Assembly (NCBI GenBank): GCA_002746535.1
Contig: NVWA01000012.1
Span: forward strand, 41,680 to 105,679
DNA from: Planctomycetota bacterium
Lineage (GTDB): Bacteria > Planctomycetota > GCA-2746535
Length of the DNA stretch: 64,000 bases
Direction: 5' to 3'
Below the pieces are notes generated by a model. It did no database searches, had not been told where the DNA came from, and saw only the letters and a list, made by a program, of their open reading frames with translations. Both the position numbers and the translations under genes were made by a program. This document shows positions 43,252 through 53,459 of the stretch, in pieces. Numbering within the stretch: the first letter of the stretch is position 1; every line of letters begins with the position of its first letter.

Positions 43252-45996
43252 TTAAAGCCTTGAAAAGAAAATTGATCGCAAATGAGTCGTTCCTGACTTA
43301 GTTTTGATATTAATTAAATAGCGACCTTCTGGTGCATTTGGTGGTATTTCCAATTTAAGAGGGAAATCTTTTGTGACTGTAGAATCTAGAAAATAATTGT
43401 GACAGTAAATTTTTTTGTAACGAGTTAAGTAAATTTCAACAATCTTTTTAGAACTTGTAATCGAACCCGTAATAAGATTCTCTTTCGAAAGAACAATTCC
43501 GCCAGTATCTTGCTCGCCATCAATTTTTACTTCAATGGGATTAATCGTATCTGTAATTTTTGACCAGTCGATATCATTTATCATGATGTCATCTGATAAA
43601 TCTAATTCTATTCGGTGTTTGACCTCATAGAGCTTTAGTCGATCCTTTATAGAAAAGAGTAAGGGATATCTTTTTTTGAGATTAAGACGATCAATATTGA
43701 CGGTGAATTTAAATTCAAGTTCATCATCTTTTTTAAATATTTCATCCTTATAAATGGACGGCGAAATGGAAACTTCTATGACATTATAATCTATTATATT
43801 TTTCAAAGAAAGCTCCATACTCGAAGAGTCGACTAGTTTGCTTTCTTTTTTTATTCTCACCAAAAATTCTGCGACATGATCTTCACCAGGCAATCTCTTC
43901 AGTAATCTCACTTTATATTTAAAAGAGAACTTTAATTGAGGTAGCTTTTTCACCATAAAGACCCCATTTAAGACATTAAGTTTAGAGTGCTCATCAAAAA
44001 TATGTAATTGATAAGGAATGCGGCAACCGGCAAATTCTGGATTCAAAAAGAACTTTGTACTAATTTCTTTTGAACTTCCTTTTCCTAGTTTACCCCAATA
44101 CAAATATTGATCTTTCAGTCTATTCTCGTTAAAGATTAATTCGGCCCGAACTTGATTAGCGGCAATAGGCGACTCATTTTTTATCATGACTTTATATGAT
44201 AAATAATTTCCTGCTGAAACTACAAGTGACGGTTTAAAATTAAGTATCATTAATTTGGGTTGAATATTTTTTGAAAAGGCACCACCACTCTCCCAAACAA
44301 TTCCTAATGATTTAAATTTATTTTTAATACTTTCAGACAGCCCTTCTTTAATTGATTTACATATATCTTTTTTCCTAAAATAGAATTCATTACTTTTCCA
44401 AACATCTCCTTCAATAGGCCCATCGCCTTCCAACAATTTAAAAGCAAGCCTAACATCAAAATTAAATTGAGGGTATTTTTTATTAATGAAGATGTCGTTA
44501 CTCGGATATTTAAATTCATCAAATTTTATTTTCCCCAAGATCTTTATCTTTATCTTAGATTCTAAGGCGCCTAGTCGGTCTATTTCCCGTCGAACTTTTG
44601 AGTTTGATAGTCGGATATTATTTTTTTCAATTGTGGCCTTTACCATATTTATATTTAGAGAAACGCCAAGATTTTGGATAGGAATATTTTTTGCAACAAA
44701 ATACTCTGCTCGAGTCAATTTCAAAACAGGTTTTACGACATTGCCATTATCCCCTAAAACGATTAATGACTCCACTTGCTGTACAGACCCTTTGCCATAT
44801 GATTTTCGGCCTATAACCAATGCTCTATTGTAGTTTTGTAAACATCCGGCAACAATTTCAGAAGAAGAAGCGCTCTTTTCATTTATTAAAATGATTAATG
44901 GGCTTTTGACATCACCGCTATTTTTTGATAAATAGGTTTCGTTTTGTTTTCCGCTTTTTTCGATAACAATAATTTTATTTTTTGGCAGAAAATAATCACA
45001 AAAGGAAATGGCTTCATTAAACGAGCCTCCCGGGTTATTCCTTAAATCTAAAATAAAGGATTGAATGCCGCCTTTGCTTGTTAGTTTTTCAACCTTCCAT
45101 TCACCTTCCTCCCAGTAAACACTTTTCCCCTTGCCGTGTTTTAAGTTTTCTAGCTTTTCTTTAAATGCCTTAAAACTTCCAACAGAAAACCTTTTGATTT
45201 TAAAATAACCCACCTCGCCATTAATTAAAAAAGCATCCACATTATTTTGTTTTAAAAGGACTTTTTCTAATTGATATCTTTCCTCAAAACCAGTATCTTT
45301 TTTCAGTAAAATAATTTTTACGAAATCCGGAGACTTTTTAATTAAAGCCCGCACAGACTTAAGCGAGAGACCTAATAAAGGTTGTTCATTGATCGTCGTG
45401 ATGATGTCACCTTCTTTTATTCCCGCCGTTTCAGCCGTACTACTTTCATAAATATTTTTTACGACTATATCACCATCTTCTAAAATAAAATCTAAGCCAA
45501 TATCAAGCTTTAAGTTACCTGATCTTAAAATCAACTCCTTGGATAAAATGGGATCATAAATAGCAGAATGAGGATCCATTGTTTTCAAGGCGCGGTAAAG
45601 GCCTTTGTATTGCACCAAAGATAATTTATATTTTTCTTCGTTATTGCAATTTTTTTTTATGCAATCATAAATGGCGAAACAAATCTCTAATGCAGATGTA
45701 ACAGATTTATCTTTAATCCTAATATTTTTAATAATTTTTTTTCTATATTTTACTAATACATTTCTTCCTTCAACATTTATTTCATATAAGGAAAACTCAA
45801 AAGATATTGCCTCAGAAAAAGCCTTAATAAATTTATCCGACTTCAATCTCTTGACATCATAATAATCACTTTCGATCTTTTCAGCTATTTGTTTATAAAG
45901 TGATAGCTCTTGGGAAAAAGAATCACAAAGGAAAAAAATGGACGCTAATATTATAAATAAAGACTTTGGGCATTTTGAATTATTCAAGAAAAACAC
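43252..45996 (-). CDS. Large exported S41 protease with PDZ domain (CtpA-like)
   Basis: A 914-residue protein. Signal peptide at the N-terminus (SLFIILASIFFLCDSFS, cleavage about 28), a helical segment to about 140, a PDZ domain at about 160-245 (GLDFILEDGDIVVKNI, AGIKEGDIITTINEQPL), and a C-terminal processing protease core: LDLRNNPGGSFNEAISF, KSASSSEIVAGCLQNYNRAL (nucleophile Ser) and SYGKGSVQ (Lys). A further 450 residues contain immunoglobulin-like beta segments (about 590-870), one ending SGTTHLRSIFF. The family cleaves envelope proteins near their C-termini. Unlike Prc, it has a long beta-rich tail of unknown role. Confidence 0.85.
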   Translation of the reverse strand: MFFLNNSKCPKSLFIILASIFFLCDSFSQELSLYKQIAEKIESDYYDVKRLKSDKFIKAFSEAISFEFSLYEINVEGRNVLVKYRKKIIKNIRIKDKSVTSALEICFAIYDCIKKNCNNEEKYKLSLVQYKGLYRALKTMDPHSAIYDPILSKELILRSGNLKLDIGLDFILEDGDIVVKNIYESSTAETAGIKEGDIITTINEQPLLGLSLKSVRALIKKSPDFVKIILLKKDTGFEERYQLEKVLLKQNNVDAFLINGEVGYFKIKRFSVGSFKAFKEKLENLKHGKGKSVYWEEGEWKVEKLTSKGGIQSFILDLRNNPGGSFNEAISFCDYFLPKNKIIVIEKSGKQNETYLSKNSGDVKSPLIILINEKSASSSEIVAGCLQNYNRALVIGRKSYGKGSVQQVESLIVLGDNGNVVKPVLKLTRAEYFVAKNIPIQNLGVSLNINMVKATIEKNNIRLSNSKVRREIDRLGALESKIKIKILGKIKFDEFKYPSNDIFINKKYPQFNFDVRLAFKLLEGDGPIEGDVWKSNEFYFRKKDICKSIKEGLSESIKNKFKSLGIVWESGGAFSKNIQPKLMILNFKPSLVVSAGNYLSYKVMIKNESPIAANQVRAELIFNENRLKDQYLYWGKLGKGSSKEISTKFFLNPEFAGCRIPYQLHIFDEHSKLNVLNGVFMVKKLPQLKFSFKYKVRLLKRLPGEDHVAEFLVRIKKESKLVDSSSMELSLKNIIDYNVIEVSISPSIYKDEIFKKDDELEFKFTVNIDRLNLKKRYPLLFSIKDRLKLYEVKHRIELDLSDDIMINDIDWSKITDTINPIEVKIDGEQDTGGIVLSKENLITGSITSSKKIVEIYLTRYKKIYCHNYFLDSTVTKDFPLKLEIPPNAPEGRYLINIKTKSGTTHLRSIFFSRL

Positions 45997-46060
45997 CTAT
46001 CAGTTTAAATGCCTAAATAAGATGACAACTAAAATGGTTTTATTCTTTAAAGATTTGGTC

Positions 46061-47245
46061 TTACTCAATTTCTACTGAACTTTTTGAAGTTAGAAAAGCA
46101 AACACTTCTTTAACTTCAGTGTTCAGCATGCGAATACACCCATTTGATTTATTTTTACCAATAGATGCTGGATCCCATGTTCCATGAATTCCGATACCAT
46201 TCGATTCAGCAAAGGGAATCCAATGTGTTCCTAGTGGATTTCCATTAGTTCCACCATCAGCATATATATACTCTTTACCATTCGAAGGATCTGTCCACAT
46301 AGGTTTGTAACGTTTAGAATTTCCTGCAATTTTAAATTCACCTACAGGCGTTTTATTTTCTTTACCTAACCCGACTTTATAACGTTTCAAATATAACCCA
46401 TCAAGAAATAGGACAAGAGAATGCTGGTCTTTACTTATATGGACAGTGGTTGTTCCGTTTACTATTTTTAACTTTTGCCCCGGTCTAATAGTTGTTGAGT
46501 CTTTCATACCATTTGCCAATTGAATAAGGTTCTGTGTAATATTGTATTTCTTTGCTAGTTTTACTAACAAGTCACCAGTGACAACAATATGATGATTCAT
46601 ATTCGAAACATATGAATTTTGAAAATATAAATATTTATTTAATTTATTTAATCGATTTTCAATTTCTTGATATCTAGGATTTTCTTCCATCATGCCATTG
46701 TAAGCAAGACCATAAGCATAATGAATTTCCCACCAATATTGATTTACTTTATTACCAAATTTATCCCACAGTTTATCCCCAAGGGTTAACTCTATTTGTG
46801 GCAATTCTTTAGGGTCAAGGGCTTCTATGTATTCCTTAAAGACGACCATCCCTTTTTTATATTCTTCTCTCCCAACATACATGAGCACGATTTCAATTTT
46901 TGCTTGAAATCTTAATCCTTGATTTACCTCTTTATTTCCCCAAAGGGCTTCTAAAATTTCCTCTGCTTTGTCAAACTTTTTAAGCTCAATATAGCAAGCC
47001 CCGAGATCATGCTTTTCATGATTTGTTAATTCTTCTTTTTTAGCAAGTAATTCAGCCGCTTTTTTAAAATTCCCATTTTTAAAATAGGTTAAGTATGGAC
47101 TATCTCCATTTTCAATGATCGGGTCGTTATCAGCTTCAATTATTGTAGGTTGGACTTTGATATGGTTATCGTAATAGTAATATCCTGCCCCAGCAAGAAT
47201 AATTAGAATCAATAATTTGTTGAAAGATGAACCTTTTTCGGCCAT
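46061..47245 (-). CDS. L,D-transpeptidase (YkuD) with LysM and TPR-like region
   Basis: A 394-residue membrane-anchored protein: one N-terminal hydrophobic segment (LLILIILAGAGYYYYD, about 10-25), a TPR-like helical section (about 50-200, NFKKAAELLAKKEEL, FDKAEEILEAL), a LysM domain (about 224-265; VVTGDLLVKLAKKYNIT, TIRPGQKLKIV), and a YkuD catalytic domain (about 270-394). The catalytic motif is GIGIHGTWDPASIGK then SNGCIRM, with the active Cys. It would form 3-3 cross-links in peptidoglycan or attach proteins to it. Monocistronic with 64 bp to the protease gene downstream. Confidence 0.88.
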   Translation of the reverse strand: MAEKGSSFNKLLILIILAGAGYYYYDNHIKVQPTIIEADNDPIIENGDSPYLTYFKNGNFKKAAELLAKKEELTNHEKHDLGACYIELKKFDKAEEILEALWGNKEVNQGLRFQAKIEIVLMYVGREEYKKGMVVFKEYIEALDPKELPQIELTLGDKLWDKFGNKVNQYWWEIHYAYGLAYNGMMEENPRYQEIENRLNKLNKYLYFQNSYVSNMNHHIVVTGDLLVKLAKKYNITQNLIQLANGMKDSTTIRPGQKLKIVNGTTTVHISKDQHSLVLFLDGLYLKRYKVGLGKENKTPVGEFKIAGNSKRYKPMWTDPSNGKEYIYADGGTNGNPLGTHWIPFAESNGIGIHGTWDPASIGKNKSNGCIRMLNTEVKEVFAFLTSKSSVEIE

Positions 47246-47491
47246 TTTGCCTTCCTTTTTCTATACATTATATATAAGTATAATTCACATGACGAAGAAT
47301 CAAGTTTACAAAGTGTATTTTATATTTTATAAAACGCAAAAATAAAGACCTAATTAAAATTACTTTTCAATGAATTTAAGGCAAATTTGAAATTTAGGTA
47401 ATGATTTGCATTAATGACATTTCAGCTTAGAATCTGCCAACATTTCTCGTATTGTAAATTTTCATTAACTGTTATAGAGGTTTATCGATAT

Positions 47492-49207
47492 ATGGTTATC
47501 GGCAAGAAATTAGGCGAAATCCTTGTCGAAAGTAATCTTTTATCTGAACTTCAGTTAAAAGAAGTACTTCGAGCACAAAAACTATTCTTCCCTGAAAAAA
47601 AGCTAGGTGAGGTCGTACTAGAAAGGGAATATACCTCCGAAAACGATGTTTTTAAAGCATTAGCAGATCAAGGTGGTTTCGACTTTATCGATCTTGGCCC
47701 AGTTACTCCTTCAGAAAATGCAAGGACGGTATTGCCGGATGATAAATCTCAAGAATTCGAAGTTATTCCGGTATCCTATACCGATGGTGTTCTAACAATT
47801 GCCACAAGTGAAGCTAGCAACCTTAATCTTACCGATGGAATCGATTTTTACTTAAACGGCCTAACAACTAAATACGTGGTTGCCACCCCTTCGGCTATTG
47901 AGCTTTCAATTAGAGTTCATATTGAAGGAAATGTAGATGGCGACATGTCCTCGCAAATTAGTCAAACGATTCTTGACATGGAGAGCGAACTAGAAGTCAG
48001 AGTAGATGAGATTGACCCATTAGACTCAGATGAAAATAGTGCGCCAATCATAACTTTAGTAGATAGCTGGATCAAACAAGCCACAGAGATAGGTGCTTCA
48101 GATATTCACATCGAACCTTTTGAAGAAGTTTTACGCGTTCGTTTTCGAATTGATGGAGTCTTAAGAGAGCAAGAAGCCCCAAGAAAACAATTACAATCTT
48201 CCATAATTGCCCGTATTAAAATTATGTCGGGCATGAATATTTCAGAAAAAAGAAAACCTCAAGACGGCAGAATCAAACTAAGAATTAATGATGAAAAAGT
48301 GATTGACCTACGGGTATCAGCACTACCCGCCTATCGAGGCGAATCCGTTGTAATGCGGATTCTAGACCCTGAGAATACCGATATAGGATTAGATCAACTG
48401 GGTCTTTCTGATAATATTCTAAAATCATTCAACAGCTTGATTACAAGACCAAATGGCATATTTATGTTGTGTGGGCCAACAGGTTCCGGCAAAACAACAA
48501 CGCTTTATGCGGCACTTCAACATTTGAATAAACCAAATGTTAAAATTATTACAGCTGAAGAACCCGTGGAATATAGTATCTATGGAATAAATCAATGTGA
48601 CGTAAAAAGAAATATTGGATTAACATTTGAAAGAATTGTTCGGGCAATGTTAAGACAAGCTCCAAATGTAATTCTAATTGGTGAAATTAGAGATTTAGAA
48701 ACTGCAAATATTGCCGTAAGAGCCTCACTAACAGGGCATTTAGTCTTTAGTACTATTCACACAAATGATGCTCCATCAGCAATCACTAGATTAATAGATA
48801 TCGGTTTAGAAGGTTTTTTAGTAGCCTCAAGTATATCAGCAGTTCTTGCGCAAAGACTTGTTAGGACCATCTGTTCGAGATGTGCTGAACCCATTTCACC
48901 TAACCTAGAAGGGCTAGAAGGTTTGAATATTCCAAAAGCTGTCTTAGAAAGCGCCAACTGGCAAATGGGCAAAGGTTGTCAGCTATGTTATAAAACTGGC
49001 ATGAAAGGCCGAATGGGCATCCATGAGCTAATGATCATGAATACAGCTCTTAGAAAATTAACCTATGAGACGTCAACCACTTTAGCTTTGCGCCAACAGG
49101 CCATACAAAATGGAATGATATCTCTATTCAACGATGGTTTGCAAAAAGCCATGAATGGCAAAACAACAATTGAAGAAATATTAACTTATGCAAGAGTAGC
49201 GGAGTAA
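47492..49207 (+). CDS. Type II/IV secretion ATPase, GspE/PilB-like (first copy)
   Basis: From the ATG at 47492 this is a 571-residue ATPase. I choose that start because it has AGAGG upstream and the N-terminus MVIGKKLGEILVESNLL begins the MshEN domain; an in-frame ATG at 47414 would add 26 unrelated residues. The ATPase has ASDIHIEPFEE, Walker A GPTGSGKTTTLY, Asp box LITAEEPVEY, Walker B NVILIGEIRDLET, His box HLVFSTIHTNDA and the zinc motif CSRC-x(n)-CQLC. It powers pilus or pseudopilus assembly. Followed by pilT, a second pilB-like gene and pilC in one operon. Confidence 0.9.
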   Translation: MVIGKKLGEILVESNLLSELQLKEVLRAQKLFFPEKKLGEVVLEREYTSENDVFKALADQGGFDFIDLGPVTPSENARTVLPDDKSQEFEVIPVSYTDGVLTIATSEASNLNLTDGIDFYLNGLTTKYVVATPSAIELSIRVHIEGNVDGDMSSQISQTILDMESELEVRVDEIDPLDSDENSAPIITLVDSWIKQATEIGASDIHIEPFEEVLRVRFRIDGVLREQEAPRKQLQSSIIARIKIMSGMNISEKRKPQDGRIKLRINDEKVIDLRVSALPAYRGESVVMRILDPENTDIGLDQLGLSDNILKSFNSLITRPNGIFMLCGPTGSGKTTTLYAALQHLNKPNVKIITAEEPVEYSIYGINQCDVKRNIGLTFERIVRAMLRQAPNVILIGEIRDLETANIAVRASLTGHLVFSTIHTNDAPSAITRLIDIGLEGFLVASSISAVLAQRLVRTICSRCAEPISPNLEGLEGLNIPKAVLESANWQMGKGCQLCYKTGMKGRMGIHELMIMNTALRKLTYETSTTLALRQQAIQNGMISLFNDGLQKAMNGKTTIEEILTYARVAE

Positions 49208-49212
49208 TAATC

Positions 49213-50334
49213 GTGGCATTACAAATTAATCAACTATTAGATGCTGTTTTACAGCACAAAGCATCAGACTTACACTTAACTGTTGGTCGCCCCCCTTCCA
49301 TAAGAATTGATGGGTCTCTTCGAAAACTTGGTAAAGATCCTTTAACAGGTGAAGAAACAATGGCATTTATGAAAAGTATTACAAGTGATCAGAATCAAGT
49401 CGAATTAGATGAACTTGGCTCAACGGATTTTGGTTTTACTTTTGGTGAAAAATGTCGGTTTCGCGTTAACGTCTTCAAGCAAAGAGGCAACCTCGCTCTT
49501 GTTTTGAGAATGATTCCTGGAAAAATTTTGTCAATGGAGGATTTAAATTTACCTGAAATTTTTAATCGCTTTTGTGAAGCTCCGCGCGGATTAGTTTTAA
49601 TAACGGGTCCAACAGGTTCTGGAAAATCTACCACATTGGCTGCCATTATAGACAAAATTAACGAACAAAGACATGAACATATCGTGACGGTTGAAGACCC
49701 CATAGAGTTTATACATGCTCATAAAAACTGTATCGTTAACCACAGAGAAGTTGGAACAGATGTAACTACATTTTCCGAAGCCTTAAAAAGAGTACTACGT
49801 CAAGACCCCGATATTATTCTAGTAGGTGAAATGCGAGATTTGGAAACCATAAGCTCTGCGATTACAGCTGCGGAAACCGGTCACCTTGTCTTTGGTACAC
49901 TACATACGATTGGAGCTGCGGAAACAATCAATCGAGTAATCGATGCTTTTCCCGCTCAACAACAAGAACAAGTTCGAATTCAGCTGGCAACAACCTTATT
50001 GGGGGTCGTATCACAAGCTTTGATTCCACACTCATCTGGAAAAGGACGCGTGGCCGCATTTGATATCATGTTTAACACTAGCGCCATTTCCAATTTAATA
50101 CGTGAAAATAAATCTTTTAGAATAAATTCAGTCATAGAAACATCTAGAAACTTAGGCATGCGACTAATGGATGATCATCTCTTTGAATTAATGACAACGG
50201 GCCAAATTACAAGAGCAGATACGCTTAGTAAGGCTCAAGATCGAGAAAGCTTAGAAAAAAGAATCTATGAGTGGGAAGAAGAGCAAGCAGTGTTAAAAAA
50301 CAAAGAATTAAACAAACAGAAAAAAAACAAATAA
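49213..50334 (+). CDS. pilT: Pilus retraction ATPase PilT
   Basis: A 373-residue protein of typical PilT length. The PAS-like N-terminal domain includes ASDLHLTVGRPPSIRIDG; the ATPase has Walker A GPTGSGKSTTLA, Asp box IVTVEDPIEF, Walker B DIILVGEMRDLET, His box GHLVFGTLHTIGA and the AIRNLIRE-like motif ISNLIRENKS near residue 298. PilT disassembles pilin and drives twitching motility and DNA uptake. Start is GTG at 49213 with GGAG 8 bp upstream. It lies 5 bp after the first ATPase gene. Confidence 0.93.
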   Translation: MALQINQLLDAVLQHKASDLHLTVGRPPSIRIDGSLRKLGKDPLTGEETMAFMKSITSDQNQVELDELGSTDFGFTFGEKCRFRVNVFKQRGNLALVLRMIPGKILSMEDLNLPEIFNRFCEAPRGLVLITGPTGSGKSTTLAAIIDKINEQRHEHIVTVEDPIEFIHAHKNCIVNHREVGTDVTTFSEALKRVLRQDPDIILVGEMRDLETISSAITAAETGHLVFGTLHTIGAAETINRVIDAFPAQQQEQVRIQLATTLLGVVSQALIPHSSGKGRVAAFDIMFNTSAISNLIRENKSFRINSVIETSRNLGMRLMDDHLFELMTTGQITRADTLSKAQDRESLEKRIYEWEEEQAVLKNKELNKQKKNK

Positions 50335-50383
50335 AATAATTATGAGAGATTAATAATTATCTCTCTATTAGGAACTTCAATTT

Positions 50384-52075
50384 ATGGCTAAAAGACTTGG
50401 TGATATCTTAGTTGACACTAACACCATTACCACTGATCAACTGAAGGAAGCTCTAGATCTTCAAAAAAAAGAAGGAAAGGCTCTCGGCGAAGCTTTAATC
50501 TCTTTGGGTTATGTCACAAATGATACCATTGAGTTTGCTCTCAAAGAACAAAGTGAAGCGGAAAAAATTAATCTTGATGAATTCGATATCACACCTGATT
50601 TAATAAGTCTTGTTCCAAGAGAATTCGCAGAGATGTCATTAGTTTTTCCACTAAAAATGGAAAATGACGTTTTAACTATCGCTATGGCCAACCCAAGTCA
50701 AATAAGCACCTTAGATTCATTAAGGTTCATGATTAATAAAGACGTCAAAGCCTTACAAGCTGATCAGGAAAGTATCGAAATTGCCATCAATAGGTTTTAT
50801 GGCAAAGGTCAATCAATACAGTCCCTAATTCAAGAAATGTCTCTTGGAGATGACGCTTCAGATGTCGAACAAATAAACAAAAATGACATTGAAGATCAAG
50901 CTGCTGACCCAAATGCCTTACCTGTAATAAAACTTGTTAATATTATTTTATTGCAAGCCATCAAAGAAAAGGGTTCAGATATTCATTTTGAACCTTTTGA
51001 GAATGTTTTTAGAGTTCGCTATCGAATTGATGGCGTCCTTTACGAAATGGATTCTCCTCCTAAGCACCTTGGGCAAGATTTAACTGCACGTGTTAAGGTG
51101 ATGGCAAATTTAAAGATTGATGAAAACAGGCTCCCTCAAGATGGACGTATTGAGTTGTCTCTCGGAGGTGAACATATTGACTTACGTATTTCAACTTTAC
51201 CGACAATGTTTGGTGAAAGTACAGTAATGCGTATTTTAGACAAATCACAAGTAAACCTAAGTCTTGACTCGGTTGGTTTAAATCAAGATGAAGTTATTAA
51301 GGTTAGAGAATACATTAAAAAACCTCATGGTATTGTCCTCGTAACAGGGCCTACTGGTTCAGGCAAAACAACTACATTGTATTCCGCTTTATCTGAAGCG
51401 AATGATGTAAAGAAAAAGATTATTACTTGTGAAGATCCCGTTGAGTACGAAATGGAAGGCATTATTCAAGTAGCCATCAACGAAAAAGTCGGCTTAACAT
51501 TTCCAATCGCATTGAGGTCAATTCTAAGACAAGACCCCGATACATTATTAATCGGTGAAATTAGAGATAATGAAACCGCAAATATTGCCATTGAATCGGC
51601 ACTAACAGGACACCTAGTCTTCAGTACTCTACACACCAATGATGCTCCTTCTGCTGTAACAAGATTAATTGACCAAGATGTACCTGCTTTTTTAGTAGCA
51701 GCTGTACTAGAAGCCGTTGTAGCCCAGCGTCTTGTAAAAACTATTTGCAATAATTGTCGAACGCCCTATGAACCTAGTGAAGGAGAATTAATATCACTAG
51801 ACATTGATCTAGACGAAGCGAGCAAAAACACCTTCTATTATGGAAAGGGATGTGATATGTGTCGCAATGGCTATAAAGGCAGAACCGCTATTTTTGAATT
51901 TTTAGATATAACGCCAGCTATCAAAGAACTTATTGCGAATAAATCATCAACAGAACAAATTATGGAACTTGCTATACAAGAAGGAATGAAAACACTGCGA
52001 CAAAGCGGAATTGAAAAAGTGTTTAGCGGATTGACAACCATTGAAGAAATTCAGAAATATACAATTGAATCATAA
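50384..52075 (+). CDS. pilB: Type IV pilus assembly ATPase PilB-like (second copy)
   Basis: This 563-residue ATPase begins with a T2SSE/MshEN N-terminal domain (KRLGDILVDTNTITTDQLKE) and has GSDIHFEPFEN, Walker A GPTGSGKTTTLYS, IITCEDPVEYE, Walker B DTLLIGEIRDNET, GHLVFSTLHTNDA and the zinc-binding CNNC-x(n)-CDMC. The organism therefore has two neighbouring assembly ATPases and one PilT between them, hinting at two pilus or pseudopilus machines sharing parts. The following gene encodes its inner-membrane platform. Confidence 0.88.
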   Translation: MAKRLGDILVDTNTITTDQLKEALDLQKKEGKALGEALISLGYVTNDTIEFALKEQSEAEKINLDEFDITPDLISLVPREFAEMSLVFPLKMENDVLTIAMANPSQISTLDSLRFMINKDVKALQADQESIEIAINRFYGKGQSIQSLIQEMSLGDDASDVEQINKNDIEDQAADPNALPVIKLVNIILLQAIKEKGSDIHFEPFENVFRVRYRIDGVLYEMDSPPKHLGQDLTARVKVMANLKIDENRLPQDGRIELSLGGEHIDLRISTLPTMFGESTVMRILDKSQVNLSLDSVGLNQDEVIKVREYIKKPHGIVLVTGPTGSGKTTTLYSALSEANDVKKKIITCEDPVEYEMEGIIQVAINEKVGLTFPIALRSILRQDPDTLLIGEIRDNETANIAIESALTGHLVFSTLHTNDAPSAVTRLIDQDVPAFLVAAVLEAVVAQRLVKTICNNCRTPYEPSEGELISLDIDLDEASKNTFYYGKGCDMCRNGYKGRTAIFEFLDITPAIKELIANKSSTEQIMELAIQEGMKTLRQSGIEKVFSGLTTIEEIQKYTIES

Positions 52076-52095
52076 ACTAAAAGGGATTTAAAATC

Positions 52096-53349
52096 ATGGC
52101 CTTATTTAATTACGAAGCTTTAGACCGAGCAGGAAAACTTGTAAAAGGTGAATTAGAAGCTGGTACCCGTGACGAAGCAATAAAAAAAATAAAGGCCATG
52201 GGACAGTTCCCCAAAAAGATCTCTACAAAATCTGGCGGAGGTAAGGCTGGAACATCTGGCAGAACATCCGTTAAAATAAGAGCAACAAGGAAAAGTGCTG
52301 GTCGCGTAGGTGCTCGATATTTGACCCTTTTTACACGTCAGTTTTCTACTTTGAATGATGCCGGACTACCCATTGTAAAATCTTTGGATATTTTATCAGA
52401 TAAGCAAGAAAGCAAAAATATGCACATTGCCCTTACAGCAATTTCTGAAGATGTCTCATCAGGAAAGTCATTATCCGATGCGTTAAAAGAACATCCAAAA
52501 ATATTTGACAACTTTTATGTAAACATGGTCAAGGCCGGAGAAATTGCCGGCGTCCTTGATATTATTTTTAGCCGTTTGGCTGATTTTAGGGAAAAGGCTG
52601 CAAAACTTAAAAATAAAGTTATTACAGCTATGGCTTATCCGGCATTTGTATGCTCCTTTGCTTCATTCATATTATTGGGAATCATGATCTTCATCATACC
52701 CCTATTTAGAAAAATGTTCAAAGATATGGGGCAAAAGAGTTTACCTCCAATGACGGAAATAGTTTGTAGTATTTCAGATTTTCTAATTAGCCCTTCCATC
52801 TTCTTTTTATTCATTGGTGGAATTGTTGTGACCTTTCTTTATTTCGCGTCTCAAAAAAGTCCACAAATAAAATATTTTACTGACATGATCAAAAATAGAA
52901 TCCCAATACTAGGAACCATAAGACGAAAAGCTGGAGTTGCCATATTTTGTAGAACATTAGGAACTCTCATTCAAAGTGGCGTTTCTATTTTAGAAGCTTT
53001 AAATATTATTAAACTAGCAACTAGAGACTCCCTTATTGTTGAAGACATTGAGCGAATCTATAATAGTATCAGAGAAGGTGAATCTATCGCTGATCCTATA
53101 AGAGAAAGTAAAGTTTTCGATGCCTTAGTTGCTGACATGGTTGCCGTTGGTGAAGAAACAGGTGAAATTGATAAGATGTTATTAAAAATTGCTGATAATT
53201 ATGATGAAGAGGTTGATCAACAACTCGAGCGTTTAATGAGTTTAATAGAACCGATCATGATTGTTGGTATGGCTGTTGTTATTGGTACTATAGTCATCGC
53301 CTTGTTCTTGCCAATGATTGGAATGATGGATGGAATTGGAGGAAATTAA
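52096..53349 (+). CDS. pilC: Pilus assembly platform protein PilC/GspF
   Basis: This 417-residue protein starts with the PilC head MALFNYEALDRAGKLVKGELEAG-type region (conserved Y-A-D/E-G pattern). Two T2SSF domains follow, at about 75-200 (LFTRQFSTLNDAGLPIVKSL, MVKAGEIAGVLDIIF) and 280-400 (FCRTLGTLIQSGVSILEAL, MVAVGEETGEIDKMLLKI). Three hydrophobic segments lie at about 175-200, 225-250 and 388-412. It anchors the PilB ATPase. It is last in the pil operon; 98 bp follow before the Mla genes, with the inverted sequence TCCTG-TTG-CAGGA near 53406-53418. Confidence 0.9.
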   Translation: MALFNYEALDRAGKLVKGELEAGTRDEAIKKIKAMGQFPKKISTKSGGGKAGTSGRTSVKIRATRKSAGRVGARYLTLFTRQFSTLNDAGLPIVKSLDILSDKQESKNMHIALTAISEDVSSGKSLSDALKEHPKIFDNFYVNMVKAGEIAGVLDIIFSRLADFREKAAKLKNKVITAMAYPAFVCSFASFILLGIMIFIIPLFRKMFKDMGQKSLPPMTEIVCSISDFLISPSIFFLFIGGIVVTFLYFASQKSPQIKYFTDMIKNRIPILGTIRRKAGVAIFCRTLGTLIQSGVSILEALNIIKLATRDSLIVEDIERIYNSIREGESIADPIRESKVFDALVADMVAVGEETGEIDKMLLKIADNYDEEVDQQLERLMSLIEPIMIVGMAVVIGTIVIALFLPMIGMMDGIGGN

Positions 53350-53459
53350 TTAAAAAGTGGTCAACATTAAGTAATAATATTCCACTTGAATGCTAGCCAA
53401 GACTTCCTGTTGCAGGATATCTCTTTGATAAATGATGTTATTTAGAATTGCTGATTAAA

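Noticed and set aside
47414..47491. Longer start for the first GspE/PilB-like ATPase
   Set aside because: The extra 26 residues do not belong to the MshEN domain and the ATG at 47492 has AGAGG upstream.
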